The notes under the pieces were generated by a model. That model saw only the letters and a program-made list of their open reading frames with translations, ran no database searches and had not been told where the DNA came from. From Prevotella sp. CAG:617 (GTDB taxonomy: Bacteria > Bacteroidota > Bacteroidia > Bacteroidales > Bacteroidaceae), in NCBI GenBank assembly GCA_000438115.1, contig FR903569.1, positions 1 to 28,968 on the forward strand: a DNA stretch of 28,968 nt, given 5' to 3'. The position numbers and the translations under genes are program-made. This document shows positions 1 through 7,998 of this stretch, one piece after another. Every line of letters starts with the position of its first letter. Positions within the stretch are counted from its first letter, which is position 1.

Positions 1-66
1 CAACAAACATAGCAACAGCGCAAGAAACTTGAGCTGTCGGCCCAGATTTTCCATATTCTCTTTCAT
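1..66 (-). CDS. 5' end of an unidentified gene downstream of rodA (partial)
   Basis: An ATG at 66 on the minus strand opens a frame that stays open to the window edge, giving 22 residues that begin MKENMENLGRQLKF and continue into a leucine-rich hydrophobic run. This looks like a signal peptide or first membrane segment. An alternative ATG at 54 would drop four residues. The start lies 23 bases after the rodA stop, so it is probably the next gene in the same transcript. The upstream bases are A-rich with no strong Shine-Dalgarno, which is normal in Bacteroidota. Too little is present to name a family. Confidence 0.5.
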   Translation of the reverse strand, partial: MKENMENLGRQLKFLALLLCLL

Positions 67-89
67 GATTTTTATCGTTCAGTCTGCAT

Positions 90-1568
90 TCAATTGGTTC
101 CGACCCGGCTGTTGTTTCCGGCGTCAATCCGTAAGAAAATAAACAGCAGCAGCGTAAAGCCCCAAAGCGACGAGCCGCCGTAACTGAAAAACGGCAGCGG
201 AATGCCGATCACGGGCGTCAGCCCCATGACCATGCCCACGTTGATGAACACGTGGAACAGGAATATGCTCAACACCGAATAGCCATATACCCGCCCGAAC
301 ACAGACGACTGCCGCTCGGACAAATAAATAAGACGTAATATCAAGGTCAGAAACAGCAACAATACCGTTGCCGAACCTAAAAAACCTTCTTCCTCACCAA
401 CCGTACAGAAAATAAAGTCGGTATCCTGTTCGGGCACATACTTCAATTTGGTTTGTGTACCGTTCAGGAATCCCTTTCCCTCCAATCCGCCGGAACCGAT
501 GGCAATCTTGCTTTGATTAACATTATATCCGGCCCCCGTAATGTCCTGCTCCATTCCCAGCAAGACACAGATTCGGGTTCGCTGATGGTCTTCAAGAACA
601 TTATTGAGCACGTAGTCTGAAGAATAAAAGAATATCATCGACGCGACAGTAAACAACCCGATATAAATATAATTGCTGACGCGCTCACTCAAACCACGAA
701 AGAAAAAACAAATAGCAGCATATACACATACGCCTATCAGAATCCACGAAATGTCAAAAGGAATGACAAACTCGGAAATAATAATGGCCACGGCCACAGC
801 TATTGCTCCTATCATGGCCTGCCGGCCGCAAAATCTTTTGTCGTACCCATAAACCAAACCAAGCCCTAACGAAAAGAGCCAAATCAGCAAAAGCACAACA
901 AACTCTCCGATTGACGTCATGGAACCGGGCAGCAAATCAGCACTAAAGCGCACGCCCACCACAAAATAGACTACAGCCGCCACGCCGGCAAACAAAAAGC
1001 AACCGGGCATTCCTTCCCGATAAAGCATCAGGAAGAAAGCCAGATAGACCAAAGCCGAACCGGTTTCGCGCTGCATGACAATCAGAATCATCGGCAACAA
1101 AATCACGCCTACCGCCTGATAAAAATCCTTTTTCTTCGACAAATCGAACCCGTAACGGTCCATCAATTTGGCAACCATCAAAGCCGTGGCACATTTGGCA
1201 AACTCAGCCGGCTGCAAACTGACTGGCCCCAATTTTATCCAGGAATAAGACCCCTTGATGTCCGAAGCAACAAAAGGCGTAATAAGCAGTAACATCATCA
1301 TGCCAATGTAAAAAATATTGGCAATGCTGTCAAAAATCCGGTCGTCAAGCATCAGAATCACAAACCCCAACGTAATGGAACAGCCAATCCATACCAACTG
1401 TTTACCCATTCGGCTTCCCCAACTGAAAAAGTCGGTATTACCAAAATCATAGCTGGCACCACATACACTCAGCCATCCGGCTGCCAGCAGCAGGAGATAC
1501 AGAAAGATTACAACCCAATCGACCGAACGCAACGGGCTATTGTTTTTAGATAGACTTTGTGACTCCAT
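90..1568 (-). CDS. rodA: RodA, SEDS-family peptidoglycan glycosyltransferase
   Basis: Polytopic membrane protein of 492 residues. RodA polymerises lipid II into glycan strands for side-wall growth, paired with the transpeptidase PBP2. The diagnostic stretch is near the C-terminus: QSKIAIGSGGLEGKG, then a VPEQDTDFIF-type segment carrying the conserved loop aspartate, then GIPLPFFSYGGSS. The start at 1568 (MESQSLSK) is preferred over an upstream GTG at 1610 because it overlaps the mrdA end only slightly and gives a short cytoplasmic tail before the first membrane helix. It is clearly longer than proteobacterial RodA (about 370 residues); the extra length lies in the middle of the protein and adds several hydrophobic helices. 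The reading frame overlaps the mrdA 3' end by 23 bases, suggesting translational coupling. Confidence 0.95.
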   Translation of the reverse strand: MESQSLSKNNSPLRSVDWVVIFLYLLLLAAGWLSVCGASYDFGNTDFFSWGSRMGKQLVWIGCSITLGFVILMLDDRIFDSIANIFYIGMMMLLLITPFVASDIKGSYSWIKLGPVSLQPAEFAKCATALMVAKLMDRYGFDLSKKKDFYQAVGVILLPMILIVMQRETGSALVYLAFFLMLYREGMPGCFLFAGVAAVVYFVVGVRFSADLLPGSMTSIGEFVVLLLIWLFSLGLGLVYGYDKRFCGRQAMIGAIAVAVAIIISEFVIPFDISWILIGVCVYAAICFFFRGLSERVSNYIYIGLFTVASMIFFYSSDYVLNNVLEDHQRTRICVLLGMEQDITGAGYNVNQSKIAIGSGGLEGKGFLNGTQTKLKYVPEQDTDFIFCTVGEEEGFLGSATVLLLFLTLILRLIYLSERQSSVFGRVYGYSVLSIFLFHVFINVGMVMGLTPVIGIPLPFFSYGGSSLWGFTLLLFIFLRIDAGNNSRVGTN

Positions 1569-3399
1569 AACTAATATGCTTGTGTTGCATAACTTCTGCC
1601 TTCTTCTCACTCGAAGCAGAAAGTTTACCGTTAATATACTGCTCTATAAGCAAGGCTCCGATGGGCACTCCGTAGTCGGCACCCCAACCACCATTCTCCA
1701 CGTAAACGGAAATGGCTATTTGAGGGTTGTTCATCGGAGCAAACCCCATAAATACGGAATGGTCCTGGCCGCGGTTTTCAGCCGTTCCGGTTTTTCCGCA
1801 AACTTCAATGCCGGGAATATTGGCAGCATAGCAGGTTCCGCTTAATACGGCCCGACGCATACCAGCCGCTACATAATTATAATAAATTGAATTGATTCCC
1901 GTATAACGGCGGGTCAGATATTGTGAAGCCAGACGTCCGCCCTGAATACTACGTACGACATGAGGCGTATAAAAATATCCGCGATTGGCAATCGTAGCTC
2001 CCAGATTGGCAATCTGAAGCGGAGTAGCCGTCACCTCTCCCTGACCAATAGAGATACTGATAACCGTCAATCCGTTCCAATGTTTACGATAAGCCTTATC
2101 ATAATATTCGGCGTTCGGAATCATTCCTCGCTTCTCACCCGGCAGATCAATGCCGAGCTTATAACCATAACCCATTTTCACCTGATAGTCCTTCCATACG
2201 GTCATGGCTTCCTGCACGTTACGATATTTTCTGCGATTACTGAACATGCGATAGAGCGTCCAACAAAAATAACTGTTGCACGATGTTCCGAGGGCCGGAA
2301 TCAAAGCTATGGGTGAAGAGTGTCCGTGACAGCCCAAATGAAGTCCTTTATAATTAAAGCCATGATGACACGGAAAAGCCACCGTCGGATTAATAATACC
2401 CTCCTGCAGCCCAATCAATGCCTGTGTAGGCTTAAATGTTGAGCCGGGAGGATACTGCCCCATAATGGCTCGATTCAGCAAAGGCTTGTTAGGATTCTTA
2501 CTCAACGCCTTGTGTATCTTTCCACGGTCACGCCCCACCATCAGCCGAGGGTCGTAAGTAGGTGCCGAAGCCATGCAAAGAACCTGACCGGTTTTGGGTT
2601 CTATGGCAACTATCGCTCCTTTTTTTCCTTCAAGCAGGCGCTCGGCCAGAATTTGCAGTTTCATGTCGAGCCCCAGTGTGATGTTCTTGCCCGGCACGGG
2701 TTTCGTATCGTATTTCCCGTCGAGATAATGCCCCTGAATACGGCCGTGGACGTCGCGCAAAAGAATCTGCATTCCTTTTTCGCCGCGAAGCTCCTTTTCG
2801 TACGAACGTTCAATACCGAGTTTGCCGATATAATCACCGCTCTGATAATATTTGTCGTCCTCCAAATCTGATTCCGACACTTCACCCACGTCGCCCAGTA
2901 AATGAGCCCCCTGCGCATAAGTATAATGTCTGACGTAGCGCTTGTCAACCGAAAAGCCCTTGAAGCGGAATAACTTTTCCTGAAAAACAGAGCATTCCTC
3001 ACTGGGTATCTGACTCAAAAAGACCTGCGGTGTATAGCGTGAATAACCCGGATTCTTCTTCGAATCCTTAATTTCCTTCATTCGGGCAATATAAAATTCG
3101 CGCGTAATGCCCAACGTGCGGCAGAAGTCGAGGGTGTCAATGCCGAGTTGCTCGTTCATGACTACCATGATGTTGTATGAGGGTTCGTTGTATACCAACA
3201 ACCTGCCATACCGGTCGCGTATCAATCCGCGTGAAGGATACTGTATTTTTTTCTGAAAAGCATTGGAGTCGGCATTCTTCTTGTAGTCGTCGCTCATAAT
3301 CTGCAAAGAAAACAAGCGTATCAGGAACACAATAATAATACAGACGGCAATACCTCCGACAATATATTTGCGATTCGAATAGTTGTAGACTGTGGCCAT
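1546..3399 (-). CDS. mrdA: Penicillin-binding protein 2, elongasome transpeptidase
   Basis: Class B PBP of 617 residues that cross-links peptidoglycan during elongation. A single N-terminal membrane helix (about 12-33) is followed by the pedestal domain with the YPSRGLIRDRYGRLL motif (54-69) and the transpeptidase domain from about 240. All three active-site motifs are present: S320-T-F-K323 with the catalytic serine, S373-C-N375, and K536-T-G with the following TA. The length fits PBP2 (about 600-650). It starts 23 bases after the mreD stop and its end overlaps rodA, so mreD-mrdA-rodA form a tight block. No broken motifs are seen. Confidence 0.96.
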   Translation of the reverse strand: MATVYNYSNRKYIVGGIAVCIIIVFLIRLFSLQIMSDDYKKNADSNAFQKKIQYPSRGLIRDRYGRLLVYNEPSYNIMVVMNEQLGIDTLDFCRTLGITREFYIARMKEIKDSKKNPGYSRYTPQVFLSQIPSEECSVFQEKLFRFKGFSVDKRYVRHYTYAQGAHLLGDVGEVSESDLEDDKYYQSGDYIGKLGIERSYEKELRGEKGMQILLRDVHGRIQGHYLDGKYDTKPVPGKNITLGLDMKLQILAERLLEGKKGAIVAIEPKTGQVLCMASAPTYDPRLMVGRDRGKIHKALSKNPNKPLLNRAIMGQYPPGSTFKPTQALIGLQEGIINPTVAFPCHHGFNYKGLHLGCHGHSSPIALIPALGTSCNSYFCWTLYRMFSNRRKYRNVQEAMTVWKDYQVKMGYGYKLGIDLPGEKRGMIPNAEYYDKAYRKHWNGLTVISISIGQGEVTATPLQIANLGATIANRGYFYTPHVVRSIQGGRLASQYLTRRYTGINSIYYNYVAAGMRRAVLSGTCYAANIPGIEVCGKTGTAENRGQDHSVFMGFAPMNNPQIAISVYVENGGWGADYGVPIGALLIEQYINGKLSASSEKKAEVMQHKHISYGVTKSI

Positions 3400-3422
3400 A
3401 ATCTGAAGATGAATATATCGCC

Positions 3423-3947
3423 CTACGATTTAGAAGATTTTGCCCCGCCGTAGCGAATGCTCTCGAAAGCACATACAATCAGCAGAGTCAACAGAAAACT
3501 GGTGCCGATTTTGAAAAGCAGTTCCTCCCAATTGGCCATCGAGAAGGCTTCAATCAGGAAAAACAGCAGGCTGTGAAGCAACGTCAACACGGCTGCATAA
3601 CGAAAAAACGGCCCCCATTTCATTGCGGCTGCTCCCGGATCGTAACCATCTTCAGCTTTTTCGCGCGAAACAAAAATGTTCAGCAAATAAGGCCGTACAA
3701 AAGCCACCATTGTCAGGGCTGCCGCCGTCACTCCGGTAGTATTTGAAAACAAATCCACACAAAAACCTAACCCGAAAGCCCACAACAGCAAATAACCACG
3801 GTCAAGCGTTGATGGTAGGGTGAGCAAAAAATAAAGATACGGCATCGGGATGGCATAACCTCCAATGTGGATATTGTTAAAAACCAAAGCCTGCAACAGT
3901 ACCAAAAGGACGAACCATACTATTCGTAAAAAGATTTTTTGCATCAT
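3423..3947 (-). CDS. mreD: MreD, rod-shape-determining membrane protein
   Basis: A 174-residue, strongly hydrophobic protein with about five or six predicted membrane segments and the LDRGYLLLWAFGLGFCVDLFS stretch expected in Bacteroidota MreD. MreD is an inner-membrane component that bridges MreC/MreB to the PBP2-RodA synthase. The family is poorly conserved, so the call leans on its position between mreC and mrdA as well as hydropathy. Two adjacent ATG codons (3947 and 3944) could start it. A gap of 72 bases separates it from mreC. Confidence 0.88.
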   Translation of the reverse strand: MMQKIFLRIVWFVLLVLLQALVFNNIHIGGYAIPMPYLYFLLTLPSTLDRGYLLLWAFGLGFCVDLFSNTTGVTAAALTMVAFVRPYLLNIFVSREKAEDGYDPGAAAMKWGPFFRYAAVLTLLHSLLFFLIEAFSMANWEELLFKIGTSFLLTLLIVCAFESIRYGGAKSSKS

Positions 3948-4019
3948 AAAAGATTTGTATATTGTTTATACCTGAAGTTTTCCCAAAGTACACGCCTCAC
4001 CCGAAAGGGCCGGCCGCTC

Positions 4020-4883
4020 TTACTGGTCGAGCGCCTCCACGGCCTCGAGGGCGTGCACCCGCAACGTGTCAATTGAAGCTTTGTTTTCAGAAGCAATGAC
4101 CACCACATCACGCAAATTGGCAAAATCCGTGGCCAGGCCAATGTCAAGCCTATACGACAAGCCGTCGTCGGAATTCGTCACCTTGCGTACCTGCCCTACA
4201 AACAAGCCGGGAGGGAATATGGACGAATATCCGCTGGTTTCCACAAATTCGCCTCCCTTCAGACGGGCATAGCGCGGGATGTCGTCCAGATAAGCATGAA
4301 CCGGACTGCCGCCTTCCCATTTAAGAAAGCCAAAGAAACGTTGTCCGCGTATGCGGCAACTGATGCTCGACTTGCTGTTAATCAGCGGAAGCACAAGCGA
4401 ATAGCGCGCTCCGGTCAGGTAGACAATACCCACCACGCCGGTGCCGGACACAACCCCCATTTCGGGCCGTATGCCGTCGGCCTCGCCTTTGTTGATAACC
4501 AGATAATTGTTTTTTTCGCGTATGCTGTTTTGCACCACCCGTGCGCCAATCAGCTTATATCCGGCCAAGCTGCTCACCATGCGTTCGTTGGTCAGTCCGG
4601 TATCAACCCTGGCGTCACGCAACTGCTCACGCAGGTTGTCCACCTGCATCTGCAACATCACATTGCGCTGCGTCAGGGCCGTATTGACCTGCTGCAAATG
4701 CAGATACGACACGGCGTCGGCATAGAGGCCATTGACGCTGGCCGCCACCCGATTGGCCGAAGTAAACCACACACTGTTGGGATAACGTTCAAAACTGAAA
4801 AGCAGAAAGAAACTAACCAGTTCAAGAATAACCAGCAGGAACCAGTCATGATACTTCCGAATAAAGTCCAGCAAATTCTGCAT
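4020..4883 (-). CDS. mreC: MreC, periplasmic elongasome scaffold
   Basis: A 287-residue protein with a short cytoplasmic tail, one N-terminal membrane helix (about 15-31), a periplasmic coiled-coil-like stretch (about 55-90, rich in N, Q, L and R), and the beta-barrel domain with KGEADGIRPEMGVVSGTGVVGIV, the hallmark MreC segment. MreC binds PBP2 and helps activate RodA-PBP2. The order mreB, mreC, mreD, mrdA, rodA is the classic one. Unlike the tight downstream genes it is separated from mreB by 204 bases that contain a strong terminator-like hairpin, so mreC may depend on read-through or on its own promoter. I found no good TAnnTTTG box in the gap. Confidence 0.95.
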   Translation of the reverse strand: MQNLLDFIRKYHDWFLLVILELVSFFLLFSFERYPNSVWFTSANRVAASVNGLYADAVSYLHLQQVNTALTQRNVMLQMQVDNLREQLRDARVDTGLTNERMVSSLAGYKLIGARVVQNSIREKNNYLVINKGEADGIRPEMGVVSGTGVVGIVYLTGARYSLVLPLINSKSSISCRIRGQRFFGFLKWEGGSPVHAYLDDIPRYARLKGGEFVETSGYSSIFPPGLFVGQVRKVTNSDDGLSYRLDIGLATDFANLRDVVVIASENKASIDTLRVHALEAVEALDQ

Positions 4884-4965
4884 ACACCTGAAAATATTTT
4901 GACGAACCAGGGCTTTACGCCGCTACAAGAAAATATTACATACCATTCAAAAAAAACGGAGGCAT

Positions 4966-5020
4966 AAAAAACACGGGGCCCCAGGGTTGATTTATTTACC
5001 CTGCTGTGCCCCGATTTTTT
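4966..5020 (-). terminator. Terminator-like hairpin between mreB and mreC
   Basis: Two-part stem: CGGGGC (4974-4979) pairs with GCCCCG (5008-5013), and CAGGGT (4982-4987) pairs with ACCCTG (4998-5003), around a 10-base AT-rich loop. It is followed on the minus strand by a run of six T (complement of 4966-4971), and it also has a T run on the plus side (5015-5020), so it has the shape of a bidirectional intrinsic terminator. It lies 68 bases past the mreB stop, inside what is usually treated as one operon. Whether it stops transcription fully or only dampens it is unknown. Confidence 0.75.
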
Positions 5021-5087
5021 ATATGTTCAGTCCCCCATTCCGCCGATATGCGGATGCAAATGACGGCCTGCGGAACAAGCGTATTCT

Positions 5088-6116
5088 TTATCGCATCAGG
5101 AAAGAGAAACGCTCTACGTTTTTCAGCGCTACGCCCGTACCCTTGGCCACGCAATGCAACGGATCCTCGGCTACGTGGAAAGGAATATTGATTTTATCAG
5201 TCAGGCGCTTATCGAGTCCGCGCAGCAAAGCTCCGCCTCCGGTCAGGTAGATACCGTTGTGTACGATGTCGGCATACAGTTCGGGCGGTGTGCGCTCCAA
5301 GGCGTTGAGCACGGCAGTTTCAATCTTGGCTATCGACTTTTCAAGACAGTGGGCTATTTCCTGATAGCATACCGGCACTTCCATAGGCAGTGCGGTGATG
5401 CGGTTAGGCCCGTGCACCACGTAATCCTCGGGTGCATCGTCAAGGTCGGTCAGGGCGGCGCCTACGTGAATCTTGATTCGCTCGGCCATACGCTCGCTGA
5501 CGCGCACGTTGTGCTGTCGGCTCATGTATTCCTGAATGTCGGCCGTCAGGTCGTCGCCGGCCATTTTGATGGAGTTGTTCGACACGATGCCTCCCAGCGA
5601 AATGACGGCAATCTCGGTGGTTCCGCCACCTATGTCCACAATCATGTTGCCCTCGGGAGCTTCCACATCAAGACCTATACCGATTGCAGCAGCCATCGGC
5701 TCGAATATCAGATAAACGTCACGTCCGCCTGAATGTTCGGCCGAATCGCGCACAGCACGCAACTCCACTTCGGTTGAACCGGAAGGCACGCCGATGACCA
5801 TGCGCAGTGAAGGCGAGAAGAAGTGTTTGCCGCGCGGTGCCATCTTGATTAACCCGCGCATCATCTGCTCGCAGGCATTGAAGTCGGCAATCACGCCGTC
5901 GCGCAACGGACGTATGACGCGCACTTTCTCGTTGGTTTTTTCATACATCAACTTTGCACGTTCGCCTACGGCTATCATATTGTCCGTATTACGGTCGAGC
6001 GCTACGACTGAAGGTTCGTCAACCACAATTTTCCCATCACTGATGATAATGGTATTGGCCGTACCCAAGTCCATGGCAATCTCCTGATTGAAAGAGAAGA
6101 AACTGAATAAGCTCAT
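5088..6116 (-). CDS. mreB: MreB, actin-like rod-shape protein
   Basis: A 342-residue actin/HSP70-fold ATPase that forms membrane-associated filaments directing side-wall synthesis. Nucleotide-binding motifs are intact: phosphate-1 DLGTANT (16-22), the catalytic-region EPMAAAIG (139-146), phosphate-2 DIGGGTTE (161-168) and the adenosine motif TGGGALLRG (292-300). The N-terminal MSLFSFFSF is amphipathic/hydrophobic, consistent with membrane binding. Length is standard (about 335-345). It lies 151 bases after the IMP cyclohydrolase, with an inverted repeat in the gap, and is followed by a terminator-like hairpin before mreC. Confidence 0.97.
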   Translation of the reverse strand: MSLFSFFSFNQEIAMDLGTANTIIISDGKIVVDEPSVVALDRNTDNMIAVGERAKLMYEKTNEKVRVIRPLRDGVIADFNACEQMMRGLIKMAPRGKHFFSPSLRMVIGVPSGSTEVELRAVRDSAEHSGGRDVYLIFEPMAAAIGIGLDVEAPEGNMIVDIGGGTTEIAVISLGGIVSNNSIKMAGDDLTADIQEYMSRQHNVRVSERMAERIKIHVGAALTDLDDAPEDYVVHGPNRITALPMEVPVCYQEIAHCLEKSIAKIETAVLNALERTPPELYADIVHNGIYLTGGGALLRGLDKRLTDKINIPFHVAEDPLHCVAKGTGVALKNVERFSFLMR

Positions 6117-6184
6117 GCTGTTGTTTGGTATCTGTAAATCTTAAATGGGTATGTACAAACTGTTAATCCACATCGGAGACATGC

Positions 6185-6254
6185 TCCGGAAATGCTGTAT
6201 GCAAGGCCTCTCCCCGCTCTTATTCTCTAAAAAAGGGAAGGGGAACTTTCCGGA
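6185..6254 (-). repeat. Inverted repeat in the purH-mreB gap
   Basis: TCCGGAAA (6185-6192) and TTTCCGGA (6247-6254) form an 8-base perfect pair. Inside it, a pyrimidine-rich CTCCCC-type stretch faces GGGGAA, so the about 70-base region could fold as one long imperfect stem in the mreB leader RNA. No clear T run follows on the minus strand, so it is not a convincing terminator. It could be an mreB leader element or chance. Confidence 0.35.
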
Positions 6255-6267
6255 CGCACACTTTTTT

Positions 6268-6870
6268 TTATTTGCCAGACTTCTCAAAATAAGCATGAAT
6301 GGCCGTATCGTAGTGGCTACTTACGCCAAAGGCGCGGGTGGCAAACCAGCGACGGTCTTCAATTTCCGTCTGTGCGCCCTGCTTCTGCAACAGCTCAAGC
6401 AGCGGCTGATACTCGGCCTTGGAGGGCACGATTACCACGTCTTTGAAGTTCTTGGCTCCGGCACGTATCAAGGAGATGCCGCCTATGTCGATTTTTTCGA
6501 TTATGTCAGCTTCAGAAGCTCCGCTGGCCACGGTCTGCTCAAACGGATACAGGTCAACAATTACCAGGTCGATTTCCGGAATGTCATACTGCTTCATCTG
6601 TGCCTGATCCTCAGCTAGTTCACGGCGTCCGAGAATGCCACCGAAAATTTTGGGATGCAAGGTTTTCACACGGCCACCCAAAATGGAAGGATAGGTCGTT
6701 ACGTCCTCTACCTTCTGGCAGGGAAGTCCCAAACTTTCAATGAATTTTTGCGTACCGCCGGTTGACAGCAGTTTCACACCTTCGGCATGCAATTTCTTTA
6801 GCAACTCGTCCAGCCCGTCTTTATGGAAAACGGAAACCAAGGCGGTTTTAATCTTCTTTGTTTCAGCCAT
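6268..6870 (-). CDS. purH: Standalone IMP cyclohydrolase (PurH N-terminal domain only)
   Basis: A 200-residue MGS-like domain matching the N-terminal half of bifunctional PurH. It closes FAICAR to IMP, the last step of de novo purine synthesis. Visible motifs: LLSTGGT (34-40), GGRVKTLHPK (65-74), DLVIVDLYPF (101-110) and IDIGGISLIRAGAKN (127-141). Lysines 69 and 140, tyrosine 108 and the aspartate in IDIGG sit where the human enzyme has catalytic residues. Usual PurH is about 510-530 residues; here the protein ends cleanly at the interdomain linker (YDTAIHAYF, then five residues and a stop). Only 151 bases separate the stop from mreB, so the AICAR transformylase domain is not encoded downstream. 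It must be encoded elsewhere, or an alternative formyltransferase is used. The conserved core is intact, arguing against a pseudogene. Confidence 0.9.
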   Translation of the reverse strand: MAETKKIKTALVSVFHKDGLDELLKKLHAEGVKLLSTGGTQKFIESLGLPCQKVEDVTTYPSILGGRVKTLHPKIFGGILGRRELAEDQAQMKQYDIPEIDLVIVDLYPFEQTVASGASEADIIEKIDIGGISLIRAGAKNFKDVVIVPSKAEYQPLLELLQKQGAQTEIEDRRWFATRAFGVSSHYDTAIHAYFEKSGK

Positions 6871-6898
6871 AATCGTAGATTTATTGAATTTCAGGTTG

Positions 6899-6906
6899 CA
6901 AAGTTA
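6899..6906 (-). promoter_or_regulatory. Bacteroidota -7 box for purH
   Basis: Minus-strand TAACTTTG matches the Bacteroidota primary sigma consensus TAnnTTTG. It lies 28 bases before the ATG at 6870, giving a short leader of roughly 20 bases. No good -33 TTTG is seen at the ideal spacing. Confidence 0.65.
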
Positions 6907-7141
6907 CAAAATATGTAGAATATTATGTGCCTAAAAGTCATAAGTTTTTTTCATTTCCACAAAAATTGAAAGTTCTTTCACGCCTGTCTGGCTTTGCGGC
7001 GGGCAGCGCACATGAAAACCGGAGGGAAGTTTTTTGAATCAAGACCGGACTTATTTTATTTTAGCAGGCACAAAAGTTTTTTCAGATGCCGACTTTTCAG
7101 CCCGGCTTCCTGCGGTTCTCCCCCCCAACTGCCGGAAAAGC

Positions 7142-7180
7142 AAAAAAAACTCCGCATCACCCCTACGGGATGACACGGAG
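7142..7180 (-). terminator. Intrinsic terminator after the small outer-membrane protein gene
   Basis: Stem CTCCG plus CATC (7150-7158) pairs with GATG plus CGGAG (ending 7180), and is followed on the minus strand by eight T (complement of 7142-7149). It lies 77 bases past the stop of the 7257-7724 gene and has the right orientation for it. Confidence 0.8.
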
Positions 7181-7256
7181 AATAAAAATAAAATCACATC
7201 AGAAAAAAAAGAGGATAAGTCGATTTCAATAACCCGGCCCTACCGAGCATTACAGG

Positions 7257-7724
7257 CTAAAAGCGATATGCTCCGCCCAGGGAGAATACGGCCTGGTCAA
7301 AGTCGGCAACCAGCTGATACTTGATTTCGAGATTAATCGAGAAGTTATCAGCTACATCAAACTGGGCACCTCCACCAAAGTTACCACCCACACGGCTGGC
7401 ATGCTCATTAAAGGCTTTCCAGTTCGTATAAGTCAGTCCGGCCAACGGATAAAGCTTTACGTAGTCGCCTACGGGGAAGAGATAATGGAGCGTGAGGTTA
7501 AGATCCCACATGCTCAGGTGGTCGCGCTTGAAGTAATAATCGCCGGCCACCTCACCACGGAGGGCATCCGTAAAATTATACATGAAAAATGCGCCCAAAC
7601 CGGCATTGTCAACTTCAGTAGCATAATTCAAATGTACACCCAGTGCTTTTTCGCCTTTCTGGGCATAAGCTCCCATTGTGAAAGCAAACAGGCCCAATAC
7701 AGCCACCATTAAAAATCTTTTCAT
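7257..7724 (-). CDS. Small outer-membrane beta-barrel protein
   Basis: A 155-residue protein starting MKRFLMVAVLGLFAF, a clean signal peptide cleaved near AYAQ-KGEKA (about residue 22). The mature part alternates aromatic and polar residues, with repeated short beta-strand-like stretches (GVHLNYATEV, GAFFMYNF, DYYFKRDHL, LTLHYLFPVG, INLEIKYQLV) and ends in a C-terminal phenylalanine (AYRF), the usual barrel-assembly signal. It best fits the porin-family/outer-membrane beta-barrel superfamily (PF13505-like); the cargo or role is unknown. An in-frame extension upstream to 7829 is rejected because it would pass through the promoter. It is a single-gene unit with a near-consensus promoter and its own terminator. 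Confidence 0.85.
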   Translation of the reverse strand: MKRFLMVAVLGLFAFTMGAYAQKGEKALGVHLNYATEVDNAGLGAFFMYNFTDALRGEVAGDYYFKRDHLSMWDLNLTLHYLFPVGDYVKLYPLAGLTYTNWKAFNEHASRVGGNFGGGAQFDVADNFSINLEIKYQLVADFDQAVFSLGGAYRF

Positions 7725-7798
7725 AACTTCGCGTTTTTCAGGGTTAATTGAATGTGTGAATTTCCTTACATTACTTGTTGTTGCAAGATTGTAATGCC

Positions 7799-7830
7799 CA
7801 AATATACGTTTTTGAAAAAAAAGAGCCAAA
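7799..7830 (-). promoter_or_regulatory. Consensus Bacteroidota promoter for the outer-membrane protein gene
   Basis: Minus-strand -33 TTTG (7827-7830), 20-base spacer, -7 TATATTTG (7799-7806). Predicted start near 7792, giving a leader of about 70 bases before the ATG at 7724. One of the best-matching promoters in the window. Confidence 0.8.
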
Positions 7831-7913
7831 TTAAAAATCCATTTTTTTGAGCGTTTTTTATTTTTTACCGGTCGAAAGCCGTTTTTTTAATAAATGGGCC
7901 GGTTTTATCCGTT

Positions 7914-7952
7914 AAAAAAAAGGCCTGCCATTACCCAACGGCAATGGCAGGC
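7914..7952 (-). terminator. Intrinsic terminator of the GH20 gene
   Basis: Perfect 10-base stem GCCTGCCATT (7923-7932) and AATGGCAGGC (7943-7952) with a 10-base loop, followed on the minus strand by CTTTTTTTT (complement of 7914-7922). It starts 46 bases after the GH20 stop. Confidence 0.9.
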
Positions 7953-7998
7953 ACAACCTGTATCTTCTGCTGTTCGCACGCCTCCACGCGACACGAAC

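Larger units (their letters stand above)
6871..7256. other. Intergenic region of 386 bases between purH and the outer-membrane protein gene
   Basis: It holds the purH promoter (-7 box at 6899-6906) and the terminator of the 7257-7724 gene (7142-7180). The remaining part, about 6910-7140, shows no convincing gene. An open frame on the plus strand at 7034-7324 lacks protein-like composition and runs into the opposite-strand terminator and coding sequence, so I do not call it. Confidence 0.6.

Noticed and set aside
7034..7324. Plus-strand open frame in the purH/outer-membrane-protein gap
   Set aside because: Runs through the terminator into the antisense of the outer-membrane protein gene; composition is not protein-like and no promoter precedes it.
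7725..7829. N-terminal extension of the outer-membrane protein
   Set aside because: It overlaps the consensus promoter at 7799-7830 and would bury the signal peptide 35 residues in.
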